Source: Alisma plantago-aquatica (lineage: Eukaryota > Streptophyta > Magnoliopsida > Alismatales > Alismataceae). From it: a DNA stretch of 64,000 bases. Numbering within the stretch: the stretch's first letter is position 1; each line of letters opens with the position of its first letter. Under the pieces are notes generated by a model that was not told where the DNA came from, did not search any database, and saw nothing but the letters and a program-made list of their open reading frames with translations. Made by a program: the position numbers and the translations under genes. The DNA lies in the NCBI GenBank assembly GCA_963693085.1, contig OY856411.1:1350107550-1350171549 (forward strand), read 5' to 3'. Shown here piece after piece: positions 21,933 through 35,500 of this stretch.

Positions 21933-24083
21933 TATTGGTATGTATGCCTAGAGAGCCAATCATATGATGGTAGTAGTGACTTGTAATTTATTTGATTAAT
22001 AAATAAAGGCAATCTTCCAATGTATTATATTTAATTCAGTTATGAAATAAAGATGCAACATTATAAATGTCTAGAGAATAATATTTCTCAATGATGTATG
22101 TCTTCCAGTATTAGCCTTGGGGAAATGAGATCACATGGATGTTAAGAGTACATATACATATTCTCATTATCTCCCTGATCAGTTGTTATTGTGGAAGGTT
22201 TATATACAACAATAACACATATGATCAGAGTGTGAGATGGTTGATGAAAAAATCTCATTAGCCATTATATGGATATATCAACGAATCACACAGATATTTG
22301 TTAGAGACCCACTATGAGACTGACACATGGAATCCATCATCATGGAAGTTATAGTCAACTCTCATAGTGATGGTGGTGGTTGTGGTTCTTAGACTTGAAA
22401 TCATTACACTCATCACATGTCATTGTGTACACTTTGACATCATCAAACACAGTCCAGAAACATGGGTTGTTATAAAGGTGATGATTGGGTGACTTTGACA
22501 CATGGGGATACATTGTCAATGATAGAAATGGGATTTGTCCCTCCTACATGAGTTTAATGTTCTAGGCCTCTTGATTAGAGAGATTGAGAAATGCTTCTCC
22601 ATGCACATGTGAGTCAATATGTGATATTGAGCTTATGTATATGTCAGACAGTATGCTCTTGGTTCAAGAAACAAGATTGAATGATGAAGAGGATGATTGC
22701 TTCATACCTCAAGTTCAATCTAAACCTCAACAACAAAGGAACTATACAAACACTGCAACACCATACACAGATTGTAGGTTGAAGTTGTTCTCTAAATTTC
22801 AATTTTTACTTGGGTAGAATTAATGTGCGACTAGGAACCTCTCATTGTTTGTGATGTCATAAGTTGTTATTGACATTCACTGCTAATGTAATATGGGACC
22901 TATAGGGTCACACACATAGGTCTTGACCTAGAAGAGGAGTTTGATCTTGAATGACAGATGAATTAATTGCTAAAACATTTAGGTAAATATTCACGCAACA
23001 AGCATCCTGACTGCACTACCAAACACCCATCTCATGGCATGAGATGACTGTCTGGAGTGCCAAACGATCATCTCAAGGGTTGAGATCGACGTTTGGAGTG
23101 CCATGCTAATTCGAGTTAATATTGGCTATGGATTGAACTGACAGGCCTAGCTCAGCTCACTAGATGGCCATATGGGTGAGTGAGACGGCCATATCGCATG
23201 AGCAAGATGGCCCAGTTCGACCGCGGGAAGGTTATAGATATTTTCAAGTTTATTTTGGTTGCATATTACTTGTTGTGCGAGAAATTCATATGTAGTATTA
23301 ATTAGAAATAAATTGCCAATTTTTTATGTGATTGGAAAATAGTGAAATGGTCGTCTCCCAGTACGATATGGCTATCTCACATACCAGATGACTTTATGGT
23401 GTTTCATATGGCTGTTTTGGTGGTCATAGGTTATGAAAATTTGAGATCATCTGATCCCTTCCACTCCCGCATGGACTGGGAACCCTGGCCCAAACCCCGC
23501 CTATAAATAGAGGAGTATTGGGGGATTCTCAAACCACAACACAGACAATTATGAATCAGTTGCTCTGACAACCATTGTCCTCTTTGGTTGTGGTAACCAT
23601 AAGAGCCCAAGCAAGTCCTACCCGATTAGGGAGGGATGGCAAGGGAGAGAACAACTGAGATCATTGTGGTGGGAGAGCAATTTGGTGACTAGTATGCAAA
23701 TGGGAGGGACTACTCCTTCATGTCCATTCTAGCAGGACGACAAGAGTTCTATGTAGTCTGTGTGGACTTCTCTAGAGGTGGGAGGCCTTTTTCTGCCGCT
23801 AGGAGGACATTGTCAACCAGCAGTCTGTGACGAGAGGAGTTGCTGCAAAAGATGATGTTCGAGTCTATTGTCCGTGGAGCAACAGTCATATGAGTCTTAG
23901 TGTAATCAAGAGTCAAAGTTGCACAACTACAATGACGAGGATTGTTGCTGGACTTACTCCAGGATCATGTATATCCTCAAAACCATCCTTCCATATTATA
24001 GTTATTGATGTGATTCACTAGTTTTGAGAATATGGTAGATATATTTTTTTCCACTGTTCGCTCTGTAGCCATATTTCCCGACA
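21933..24083 (+). repeat. 3' LTR of the plus-strand copia element
   Basis: Aligns with 5605-7780 throughout, starts TATTGGTATGTATGCC (G to A at the second base relative to the 5' LTR) and ends TTTCCCGACA directly before the AGTTA duplication. It carries the same TATA box (23512-23519). The many substitutions against the 5' LTR indicate an old insertion. Length 2151 bp. Confidence 0.9.
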
Positions 24084-24383
24084 AGTTATTCCCATTTTGT
24101 TGATCCTTCTCAAGGACTAACTGCAACAAAAATGTGTTGTTGTTTTCCATTAGTTTTAACAAAAGAAATTTGAGTTTTGTCAAAACACATTGGATTTGAT
24201 TAGATTAAAATAAAATTTTACAATATTATTTAGGCATTTTAATTAAATATAATTTGCACTATTTCATTCAAATTGATATCCCTCACTATCAATTCGGAAG
24301 ATTGAAGTGCACAACCTTCTAGTGAGTCAAGATCCATATTTAATCAAAGTCATGAGTCAGCTAAGGCTAATCTCCCACAACTT
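24084..24383 (-). pseudogene. gag: Base copia element: start of gag and end of leader
   Basis: On the minus strand an ATG at 24150-24148 begins MENNNTFLLQLVLEKDQQNG followed by NN, the usual beginning of this gag family. The reading breaks at the AGTTA target duplication, where the plus-strand copia element entered, and gag resumes at 5604. Bases 24151-24383 are leader of the same element without a gene; the leader continues at 36662 beyond the Sirevirus-like element. Confidence 0.8.
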
Positions 24384-25955
24384 TGTTGGATCCTAGGATG
24401 GGTGATTTTCTCTAGAGGGGGGTGATAGAGTTGAATGCACTTAAACAAAATTCATTAGACCTTCAAGTTATATCACAAGATAAGGTTTCTAAATAGGAAA
24501 TTTGAGTGCAAATAAAACATACATATCAAGGGAGAGAGAGATTGAACAAGCACCTAGTGGCAAGCTATGTAGAGTGGTTCCAATCTCAAAACTAGGAAAC
24601 TATCAGTCCATTACCTAGAGAGGTCAACCTCAAGGATTTCTAAGTGTGTCTTCCTCTATATATTCACTTATAAGAGTTACAACACATGACCCACAAAACT
24701 TACCTATCCAATACAAAGAGTCTTCAACCTTACCAAGGACTTACCCACTTTGCAACAAGACTTTGGCTTTCTCCAAGGACTTACCCACTCTTACACAAGT
24801 CTTCAACCTTCTAAGAATTACTCACTCTTCTTAGATCATCATCCTTTGACTTCACCTTCACTTGGAGAAGTTTTCACCAAGGAATTACCCATTTGAGCAA
24901 GGAGTCTTCTACCTTCACCAAGGTCTTACCCACTCTTGCTCTAAGTCTTCACCTCAATCTTCACCAAGGGACTCCTTCCCTTGTTCTTCTTCACCTCTCT
25001 TATCCAAGAGAGAGAACATTCATCTTCATGGTTGAAATGAAAGATAAGGAGGTGGTGGAAGTGAGAGACTCACAAGATATACATGTAGGACAAGCTCTCT
25101 TACAAATATCCTACTCACTCTAATGGATGATGTAGGTGATTAAGTTTAGAGACAAAGAGGAGGTTGTAGGATCACTCAACTATAGAATAGGGACCTTTAT
25201 AGTGCTTTGCTAACCAAGGGATGAAGGCCAAGGGGTCCTATTTATATTTGAGGATGCCTAGAAGCCTTTGGGAACACTTAAGGATGAATACTAGCCATTT
25301 GGGATGTTTTATTGGATATTTTTTCTAGCTTTGCAACATTCCAACGACTAGAAATAGTTTTCTAGACTTTTTTATATAATTCTATGGGTCGAGTTTCTAT
25401 AAAGGTAACTCGACCGAATGCACTATGCGACAAAGCTAATTTGACCAATCGATCAAGTTTGTCTTTATAGGAACTCGACTGATAGATTAAATTAGTTTTG
25501 TTCCAGTACAGTGGTCGGTAGAGTTCTGAGTATAAGAAACTCGACCGAACCATGGAATTCTCAAAATCCATCAAGGATTGGTCAAGATTGTAACTTGAAT
25601 GTTAAAGAGCCTGTAATAAATTTTGGAAAATGCCATTAAAGTGCTTAAATATTCGATTTCAGTTCTCTTGATTTTTTCTAAGCTTAATTACAAGTTATGC
25701 AATCATTAAAAGTGATCTACGACATTATTCTAATGGATTTACATCATATTCCAAAAATGTGTACTTGTATTGACTTTGACTTATCTTTTCTCCAAGTTGA
25801 GATGTGCAAGTTAGGGCATTTGGAGTGCATTTATACCTAATCTAAAATCACTCAAGTAGAGATATTAGATACAATTAATTGGAATGGTTTACTCATCATA
25901 AAAATAAGGGTTTGTTCAATTTAGACCTGGTGTTAACATTGACTTAGAGTCAACA
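24384..25955 (-). repeat. 3' LTR (left copy) of the Sirevirus-like element
   Basis: 1572 bp. Contains a pyrimidine-rich segment with tandem-like repeats of CAAGGACTTACCCACTCTT (about 24650-24970), also present in the right copy. The right copy has about 190 extra bases (around 27010-27200) that are absent here. The outer end carries CTCTATTCACCCCCC-type sequence (minus strand) common at copia LTR ends. Confidence 0.85.
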
Positions 25956-26486
25956 TTCTCCCCCTTTTTGAAGATGACAAACCATTCCATAAATGTATTG
26001 AAATCATTTAAGTAAAGCCATACCTTTGGAGAAACCTAGGGGTTTCAATAGGACTGAGTTCATATGCTCCCCCTCAATTGATTGTCATGGAGTTCTCACA
26101 CTCCCCTTCGATTGATGTTATTTCTCCTGCATTGTTAGCTTTCATAACATTTATAGAATACTTTGTCTTCCACTCATATACGTTCGAATCTCCCCTTTAC
26201 ATAGACATGCTTCTCCATCTACATGTAAGACATAATTTCTTCTCCTTCTTTACATAAGAAGACACACTTTCTCCCCTTTGTCATTTCAAAAAGGTGGGGG
26301 TATGAAGAGATAAGAAACACCACTTGATGACAAGATAAACAAGGCTAGAACTACTTGTATCTGAACTACTAGTAGATGATCTCTCAAGTTAGGAATACTA
26401 GTAGGATCTAGATCATATCAAAGGATGCAGAAATTCAAGAGCAAGCTATGAGTAGATGTAGAGATATATAGCTATGAGCAATCTAT
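25956..26486 (-). other. Internal region with five polypurine-like tracts
   Basis: Only 531 bp with no gene. Read on the minus strand, purine-rich GGGGAG tracts occur at 26271-26280, 26190-26200, 26101-26110, 26067-26079 and 25957-25969, the last abutting the LTR. Repeated polypurine tracts upstream of the 3' LTR are a known feature of Sireviruses, so this looks like the 3' non-coding end of a Sirevirus left after deletion of all coding DNA. A standard Met primer-binding site is not visible next to the right LTR. Confidence 0.7.
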
Positions 26487-27320
26487 TGTTGGATCCTAGG
26501 ATGGGTGATTTTCTCTAGGGGGGGTGAATAGAGATGAATGCACTTACACAAAATGCATTAGACTTTCAAGTTATATTACAAGATAAGGTTTCTAAATAGG
26601 ATATTTGAGTGCAACTAAAGCATACATAGAAAGGGAGAGAGAGATTGAACAAGCATCAAGTGCAAGCTATGTAGAGTGGTTCCAATCTCCAAATTAGGAG
26701 ACCATCAGTCCACTACCTAGAGAGGTCAACCTCTAGGATTTCTAAGTGTGTCTTCCTCTATATATTCACTTATAAGATTTACAACACATGATCCATCAAA
26801 GGACTTACATGTCTAATACAAAGAGTCTTCAACCTTACCAAGGACTTGCCCACTTTGCAATGAGTCTTCATCCTTCTCTAAGGACTTACCCACTCTTTCA
26901 CAAGTCTTCAACCTTCTAGGAATCACCCACTCTTCCTGGATCTTCATCCTTTGACTTCACCTTCACTTGAAGAATCTTTCACCAAGGACTTACCCACTTG
27001 ACTCCAACCCTCATCATCCGTGAGTCTTCTAAGACATGCTTCCAGGTGAGACTTTAGCGGAGGTGCAATATTGATTCCCACAATTTCTTTGTTGTAATCA
27101 TATCTGAACATCCATCAGTCCTTCTCACCTCTCAACTACTTGACCCTTCACATGGAGGGACATAGTATGGCACCTTTGTTTGAGGAATGAATCGACCTAT
27201 ACAAGGAGTCTTCTGTCTTCACCAAGGGCTTACCCGCTCTTGCTCTAATTCTTCACCTTGATCTTCACTAAGGGACTCCTTCCCTTGTTCTTCTTCACCT
27301 CGCTTAGCCAAGAGAGAGAA
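26487..27320 (-). repeat. 5' LTR (right copy) of the Sirevirus-like element, first part
   Basis: Matches 24384 onward (TGTTGGATCCTAGGATGGG) and is interrupted at 27320 by the LARD-like element after the target sequence GAGAA. A segment of about 190 bp near 27010-27200 has no counterpart in the left LTR; it is either an insertion here or a deletion there, and I do not recognise it. Confidence 0.85.
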
Positions 27321-30300
27321 TGTGACGTCCCCGGATTTTGACTTCTCCAAACCCTATTGGGAATGAGAGGTCAGAATCCAAGAACATCATCCAATCATAT
27401 CAGATAGCGATGCGGAATCATAATACACATACATGAACATACAACCATAACATACTCAACATTCACATATATATTTATACAATATGAATTATTACAACAT
27501 GATTTACAGTTACATATTGAATGAAAATTCTACAAGTCTGAACATGTATGCTAACAGGATCTTAGACAATAGGTACAACCTAAACACTGCTCACTTCACA
27601 TCTTTTATCCCACGCTATCTCTGAACCTAAAACATACGTGAAACAACGAATCAACACACAAGGTGTTGTGCACGTGGGCAGAAAGATACATATATTTATG
27701 GCTTGCATAATTTTTGAAAAAGATTTGCAGAAGGAAAGAAAATCATAGAAAACACTTCTTTATTAAGCGAAATACGCCAATTTAAGTCATTTTCTTAGAT
27801 GAATTGCATTATCAAGGTGGACTAGTACCAAAACATAAATATGGGCCCATCCCCGTGTACCAAGTACTCTAGGGAAACTCCCCGTACACCGTGTGCTCTA
27901 GGGAGGTGTACTAGCCAACATTAATCCATTCCCTCATAAGGGGGATAATGAACACCTTAAATAACTACAAAACATATACTCATAATTTATGTTTTCAAGT
28001 GACAAAACAACGGGTACTACATAGCAATACTACATCCAATATTTGCAAATAGAAGAGAGAATACATACATATCATGATTGCAAGCAAGAAAAACATAGTC
28101 ATATAATTAAATAAACCCACGTACCTGAGTTCAGAGATTCTAACTTATCCTTGATCATCTAGAAATCTGGTCATCACCTGATTAAGACAAGACCACATAC
28201 TAACATCAGATTCTCATCATCTTAACCCTAGTCGTGTTCATTAGGGTTTATATTATCTCATTAGGATATTCAAATGTTTACTTGCATTATTTCTTATATT
28301 TACCTTACTGATGTTATTTTCCAGATTATGATTAATTATCTGAATATTAGGTTCCATATCCTTTTTTTGCACATAATAACCCTAGGTTACATCATTAACC
28401 TAGATTAGGGTTTTAAAGCATGTATTAAGATTCATCTTCATATAACATGGATTTTGTTCATCATTATGATCTCATAATTAAAACTGAGTTTCAAAATACA
28501 TATATGAGCTTACTATGTAAATTTCACCATTTATTGAGCATGCATGTATTTATTACATTTTCTTTAGGGTTATTAGCCCTAAATATCCATATTAATCAAA
28601 TTACATGATTTCGTGCATCAACATCATAATTATTGACATCATATGGATTCTAAACATAATTGTGGACTTACTGACATTTTTCTATAATTTTATATCATCA
28701 TTTGCTATTTATTTTCTATTAAACAAGAATTACACATCTTACATGTTTTTGCAGATATTTAACCATCAAAAGCCTGATATTATGGTTTCATATTGTTCTA
28801 ATAATTTTTCTGAGAATAACGATACCTTGTTCGCATTTTTCTGATAATCGAGCTAATTACTAGGAATTATGCAAAATCTGGGAATTTCTGAGATATTTAC
28901 CTTGTTCGGCGAATCACACGTTGCCACGTGTCCAAGAAGAGGATGTGGCCCTCTTTGCCGGGTTGGTTGGTTGTCTGTGGTTCAGCTGTGAGCTGGCAGG
29001 TTTGGTCTGGGTCCTATTGGTTTGGAGGTCTGAGATTGGGCCGGTTCAGGGCTCTCTGATCTCTCTCTCTCGTTTCTCAGCCCGACGCCCGACTGTCTCG
29101 TGCATGAGCCGCCTGGACAATGGCCGCCGCACGCCATCTGGTCTTCGTGACCTGGACCGCCGCCGCCAAGCTTGCAAGAGGATCACCAACTCACTATCGT
29201 CCAACCTCCAGCAATCTCCTATAATCCGTCTCCAATGGCTGTCGCGCGATACTAGGCCGCCCGACAAGGCTCCATCTCATCAGCGTTCACAGCCAAAGTT
29301 TAGGCGCCGTAGCCATGGGAAACTGCTCTGCCTGACGCCGTGTGTGGGAACGGCGCCTCCGATCTGCTTCTCCAGATCTGTAGTGATGTATCTGCGTGTG
29401 TGGGTTCTCTCTCACCCAAACTGCCGCCCTGATGTTCAACTCCGGCGTGGGAGCAGCAGGTGTCGCCTCCTCCTCGCATTCTTCCTCGTCTGTGAACGCC
29501 TCTCCAGATCATCCTCACGAAGCCACATCCATGTGCTCTGGGTGTGAGAGAGCCTGCGACTTCTGCTTGCTCCCAAGCGTCGCCGGGCTACTGCCATGTC
29601 AGACCCAGGGGTGTACCTCAGTGGCTTGACGGGGCTCTCATCACCTAGCTAGCAAGCTATCACCAGTGTTGCTTTGCTCCTCAGCTCCTCATGCCTGTCG
29701 TTGGAAGCTCAGGAGGAGGGCTCCTCCTCCAAGGTTGGCTGCTGCTTGCAGCTATGGAGAAAGAAGAGCGAGGAGGTCCAGGCTGCTCATATGTATCGCC
29801 AGCAGCGAGACCTATCTGTTTGGGTTTTCCCACTCAAGTTGCTTTTGCGTAATGGGAGGAGGAGGATGAGAGATATTCTACCACACGGCACGATGTTAGG
29901 GTTGTTAGATAGCTCCTGGAAGTGCGGCAGATTTGGAGTCTTGACCTAAGGTTCTAACCAGTTGTTAGTTATTTCTCACGACCTGGTCTTCTATACAGCA
30001 GTTGTTTTATTGAAAACACTATTAAGTTGCGATCTTTCAGATGTATCCAAGGCCATTAGTGTGCCACACCACCCATCCTGTCACAACTAATAGATTTGTG
30101 CCCCTCTGTTCATTGGGTTTGCTTGTGACATTACGTGAAAATTGAACTTATTTCTAACTTATTTAAATCAATAGTCCACATCATTATATCTTAATAACTA
30201 CCAATAGGGACCTCGAATTATTACCAATTTTACACATGGATCCCTTCTCGTATAGTTTCTCATCTAGCAATGTTTGAGGCCAAAAACTCTATTATGTGAT

Positions 30301-30534
30301 CATGTAAAGAAATCTTCAAATAACCATAGGAACAGTTGTAAGAACCTCAAATCAAATTATACTTATTATCGAGTCTTAATTAAATAAGTCCATGAATAAA
30401 TGTGATCCTAAAACACCTTATAGTTCAACAATTGACCACATGATACCTCAAGGTCCAACAATAATTCATATTACTCAAGGTACTCCTTCAAATAGTATAT
30501 CGAATATCGAACTCCTAAAATCAGGGTCATCACA
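27321..30534 (-). repeat. 3' LTR (left copy) of the LARD-like element
   Basis: 3214 bp. AT-rich except for a GC-rich island at about 28920-29950. It has the 14 bases around 29380 (after CAGATCTG) that the right LTR lacks. Confidence 0.93.
28920..29950. other. GC-rich island inside the LARD LTR (left copy)
   Basis: About 1 kb of sharply higher GC than the surrounding LTR. Reading frames are open on both strands for 70-208 codons but no start, domain or known product is recognisable. The 14-bp indel between the two LTR copies shifts the longest plus frame (208 against 165 codons), so that frame is probably not a protein under selection. The island could be a captured host 5' exon or untranslated region, or a regulatory CpG-rich segment of the LTR. 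Confidence 0.6.
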
Positions 30535-32532
30535 TTCACCCCACCTTATTTGGAATTTCGTCCTCGAAATTCAACTAATCTCATCCTTTAGAGACCATTT
30601 AGGAGTTCAACTTCAGTACATCATCATTACTTAGGTTCTAAGACCACCATAGTTGCATGCACTCTAAGTTGTCATCTTAGGATCTAGAGATTCTTGAGTG
30701 TGTCCACCCCACCTTATATATGTGGAAGCATCACTTAATGTCTTATCCATAACATGACATTATGATATCTTAGGGTTACATCACCTCTAAGGGTACATGG
30801 TTTGTTCATAGTTTTAGTGTTTAGGAGGAAAATCATTTATTATCCATGATATTCAGATCATTCAAATCTAACATCATTAACATCTTACAATGATTTCATC
30901 ATTAGAGGAGATTTATCTTCATCCATGATATTAGAATTTTTCTACTTAAGAAGGGCTTACGTAACATGTTTGACCATTAGGGTTTCACCCTATGGTGTGA
31001 TATTCTACTCAACTTAGAAGCATACATTGAGAAGGATCAAGGTTACAAACTATATTTCTGATCGTATACCCTATGATCCAAAAATATCTTTACATCAAGT
31101 TCATAAGTTCAAACTTTTATGTCTTGCATGTATTATGTGAAGGGAAAAAGAGAATATACTAAGGTTATCCCGTGATCTCATCATCATATCTTTCATGTTT
31201 AATATGAAGGGAAGAGAATATTTTAAAGTCAAACTTATCATGATTTCAATCTTGGGTGCTACATGTATGATATAGGGGGGAAATATAGAATAGGTCAAGC
31301 TTATACGAGTGACTCCTCATATATAAATCATCTATATAGCTCAAGTGAGGTTTCTATCGTCATATATTAAGAAAGAGAAGAAGAAGGGAGAACATGTATT
31401 TTGAGTATCTTTTGCACAAAGCATCATACTCTCATAACTAGAGTTCATATATTACCTCACTTGCAACTAATGATGAGATTCACAAAATATGTCACTCCAG
31501 CTAGGACCTAACTCAGCCAAAGGATTGACTTTATCATATGGGTCATATACCCATCCTTTTCTTTTACCCAATTCTCACATATAGATTTGAATCATGCATA
31601 AGGACACAACTCATCTACTCAGGAGTAACCCAGCTTAAGACACATCATATCACATATATCTCATATTTTCATATATTGTAGGGTAGGTCCTATGACCCTC
31701 TCCTTGTGGATCTCACCCTCTCTGGAGTTCACCACGTATCTTGTCCTAACACTGGGGGTCCTCCTTTGTAAAAGAGCTTGAGGCTCATGCATATTCAACC
31801 ATATTTTAACTTAGCTCATCTTAAATAAGAAAAGAGGATGCACATTCATTATCAGGACTTAGCTTAGATTCTTCAAAATTGGATTCAGGTCATATACAAC
31901 TTAAATCCTTATAAAGAAACTTATATCATTAGAGGTAGAACTTAAATAAGATCATCCATGCTTATATCAACTACCATTCTATCATCTACACCGTGTATCT
32001 CATATATTGATACAGCTCTAGACATCTAATCTAGACTACTCTCTCTTCTAGACTGATGTCACTCCCTTTCACTTAGGTTGCATGAACACCCACTACTATC
32101 CTGTGTTATGGACACATTTTTATATTTACATATATCTAATAAAATATTATATAGTTTTTCTCCGAGAAAGAAGGCGTTAAAGAAAACTGTCAAGGTGCGA
32201 GCCAATTGGGAAACAAAACCAAACCAGCAAACTCGAATGTCCAACACACAGTAGATAGTCTGGTGTCATGTAACCTAGTGAAATGGTGAGAACATGGTGT
32301 AGACTAGTGTAGCTACCCAATACATATGAGCTCTATATGGAAAGGGTCTCAGACACTTGTCTAAGCCTAGTTCTCGAACATCTAGGTTCTAACCTAGAGG
32401 CTAAGTCAAACCTTATTCCTATAGAACAACTTACTAAGTTTCTAAGGTTTAAAGTGAAAGGTGAGATTTAGGTTTAATATTTCATGGTGAGCAATTGTTA
32501 GGTGTAGCTATTGTTCATTCTCTGATACCAAC
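30535..32532 (-). other. Non-coding interior of the LARD-like element
   Basis: 1998 bp bounded by the polypurine tract (30535-30547) and the Met primer-binding site (32521-32531). Longest frames are about 60-65 codons. No gag, protease, RT, RNase H or integrase motif is seen in any frame. It contains many TATCTCAT/CATATATC words but no tandem array. Confidence 0.85.
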
Positions 32533-35500
32533 TGTGACGTCCCCGGATTTTGACTTCTCCAAACCCTATTGGGAATGAGAGGTCAGAATCCAAGAACATC
32601 ATCCAATCATATCAGATAGCGATGCGGAAGCATAATACGCATACATGAACATACAACCATAACATACTCAACATTCACATATATATTTATACAACATGAA
32701 TTATTACAACATGATTTACAGTTACATATTGAATGAAAATTCTACAAGTCTGAACATGTATGCTAACAGGATCTTAGACAATAGGTACAACCTGAACACT
32801 GTTCACTTCACATCTTTTATCCCACACTATCTCTGAACCTAAAACATACGTGAAACAACGAATCAACACACAAGGTGTTGTGCACGTGGGCAGAAAGATA
32901 CATATATTTATGGCTTGCATAATTTTTGAAAAAGATTTGCAGAAGGAAAGAAAATCATAGAAAACACTTCTTTATTAAGCGAAATACGCCAATTTAAGTC
33001 ATTTTCCTAGATGAATTGCATTATCAAGGTGGACTAGTACCAAAACATAAATATGGGCCCATCCCCGTGTACCAAGTACTCTAGGGAAACTCCCCGTACA
33101 CCGTGTGCTCTAGGGAGGTGTACTAGCCAACATTAATCCATTCCCTCGTAAGGGGGATAATGAACACCTTAAATAACTACAAAACATCTACTCATAATTT
33201 ATGTTTTCAAGTGACAAAACAACGGGTACTACATAGCAATACTACATCCAATATTTGCAAATAGAAGAGAGCATACATACATATCATGATTGCAATCAAG
33301 AAAACCATAGTCATATAATTAAATAAACCCACGTACCTGAGTTCAGAGATTCTAACTTATCCTTGATCATCTAGAAATCTGGTCATCACCTGATTAAGAC
33401 AAGACCACATACTAACATCAGATTCTCATCATCTTAACCCTAGTCGTGTTCATTAGGGTTTATATTATCTCATTAGGATATTCAAATGTTTACTTGCATT
33501 ATTTCTTATATTTACCTTACTGATGTTATTTTCCAGATTATGATTCATTATATGAATATTAGGTTCCATATCCTTTTTGTGCACATAATAACCCTAGGTT
33601 ACATCATTAACCTAGATTAGGGTTTTAAAGCATGTATTAAGATTCATCTTCATATAACATGGATTTTGTTCATCATTATGATCTCATAATTAAAACTGAG
33701 TTTCAAAATACATATATGAGCTTACTATGTAAATTTCACCATTTATTGAGCATGCATGTATTTATTACATTTTCTTTAGGGTTATTAGCCCTAAATATCC
33801 ATATTAATCAAATTACATGATTTCGTGCATCAACATCATAATTATTGACATCATATGGATTCTAAACATAATTGTGGACTTACTGACATTTTTCTATAAT
33901 TTTATATCATCATTTGCTATTTATTTTCTATTAAACAAGAATTACACATCTTACATGTTTTTGCAGATATTTAACCATCAAAAGCCTAATATTATGGTTT
34001 CATATTGTTCTAATAATTTTTCTAAGAATAACGATACCTTGTTCGCATTTTTCTGATAATCGAGCTAATTACTAGGAATTATGCAAAATCTGGGAATTTC
34101 TGAGATATTTACCTTGTTCGGCGAATCACACGTTGCCACATGTCCAAGAAGAGGATGTGGCCCTCTTTGCTTGGTTGGTTGGTTGTCTGTGGTTCAGCTG
34201 TGAGCCGGCAGGTTTGGTCTGGGTCCTATTGGTTTGGATGTCTGAGATTGGGCCGGTTCAAGGCTCTCTGATCTCTCTCTCTCGTTTCTCAGCCCGACGC
34301 CCGACTGTCTCGTGCGTGAGCCGCCTGGAAAATGGCCGCCGCACGCCATCTGGTCTTCGTGACCTGGACCGCCGCCGCCAAGCTTGCAAGAGGATCACCA
34401 ACTCACTATCGGCCAACCTCCAGCAATCTCCTATAATCCGTCTCCAATGGCTGTCGCGCGATACCAGGCCGCCCGACAAGGCTCCATCTCATCAGCGTTC
34501 ACAGCCAAAGTTTAGGCGCCGCAGCCATGGGAAACTGCTCTGCCTGACGCCGTGTGTGGGAACGCCGCCTCCGATCTGCTTATCCAGATCTGCGTGTGTG
34601 GGTTCTCTCTCACCCAAACCGCCGCCCTGATGTTCAACTCCGGCGTGGGAGCAGCAGGTGTCGCCTCCTCCTCGCATTCTTCCTCGTCTGTGAATGCCTC
34701 TCCAGATCATCCTCACGAAGCCACATCCATGTGCTCCGGGTGTGAGAGAGCCTGCGACTTCTGCTTGCTCCCAAGCGTCGCCGGGCTACTGCCATGTCAG
34801 ACCCAGGGGTGTACCTCAGTGGCTTGACGGGGCTCTCATCACCTAGCTAGCAAGCTATCACCAGTGTTGCTTTGCTCCTCGGCTCCTCATGCCTGCCGTT
34901 GGAAGCTCAGGAGGAGGGCTCCTCCTCCAAGGTTGGCTGCTGCTTGCAGCTATGGAGAAAGAAGAGCGAGGAGGTCCAGGCTGCTCATATGTATCGCCAG
35001 CAGAGAGACCTATCTGTTTGGGTTTTCCCACTCAAGTTGCTTTTGCGTAATGGGAGGAGGAGGATGAGAGATATTCTACCACACGGCACAATGTTAGGGT
35101 TGTTAGATAGCTCCTGGAAGTGCGGCAGATTTGGAGTCTTGACCCAAGGTTCTAACCAGTTGTTAGTTATTTCTCACGACCTGGTCTTCTATACAGCAGT
35201 TGTTTTATTGAAAACACTATTAAGTTGCGATCTTTCAGATGTATCCAAGGCCATTAGTATGCCAAACCACCCATCCTGTCACAACTAATAGATTTGTGCC
35301 CCTCTGTTCATTGGGTTTGCTTGTGACATTACGTGAAAATTGAACTTATTTCTAACTTATTTAAATCAATAGTCCACATCATTATATCTTAATAACTACC
35401 AATAGGGACCTCGAATTATTACCAATTTTACACATGGATCCCTTCTCGTATAGTTTCTCATCTAGCAATGTTTGAGGCCAAAAACTCTATTATGTGATCA

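Larger units (their letters stand above)
5605..24083 (+). mobile_element. Ty1/copia LTR retrotransposon, complete ends, interrupted by a CACTA element
   Basis: Two related direct repeats (5605-7780 and 21933-24083) bound an internal region with a primer-binding site complementary to initiator-Met tRNA, gag, protease, integrase, RT and RNase H in the order typical of copia. The insertion duplicated 5 bp: AGTTA at 5600-5604 and 24084-24088. Without the 8.9-kb CACTA insert the element is about 9.6 kb. LTRs are visibly diverged by many substitutions and indels, and the coding region carries many stops, so the insertion is old and no longer autonomous. It landed inside the gag gene of a related copia element in the opposite orientation, so this locus holds two relatives in an inverted nest. 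Confidence 0.92.

Noticed and set aside
28921..29547. 208-codon open frame in the left LARD LTR
   Set aside because: It lacks an ATG at the start, is shifted by an indel in the other LTR, and shows no recognisable domain.
32521..32531. Possible tRNA gene hint (TCTGATACCAA)
   Set aside because: It is the complement of a Met primer-binding site next to an LTR; no cloverleaf surrounds it. The same applies at 38332-38341 and 7782-7793.
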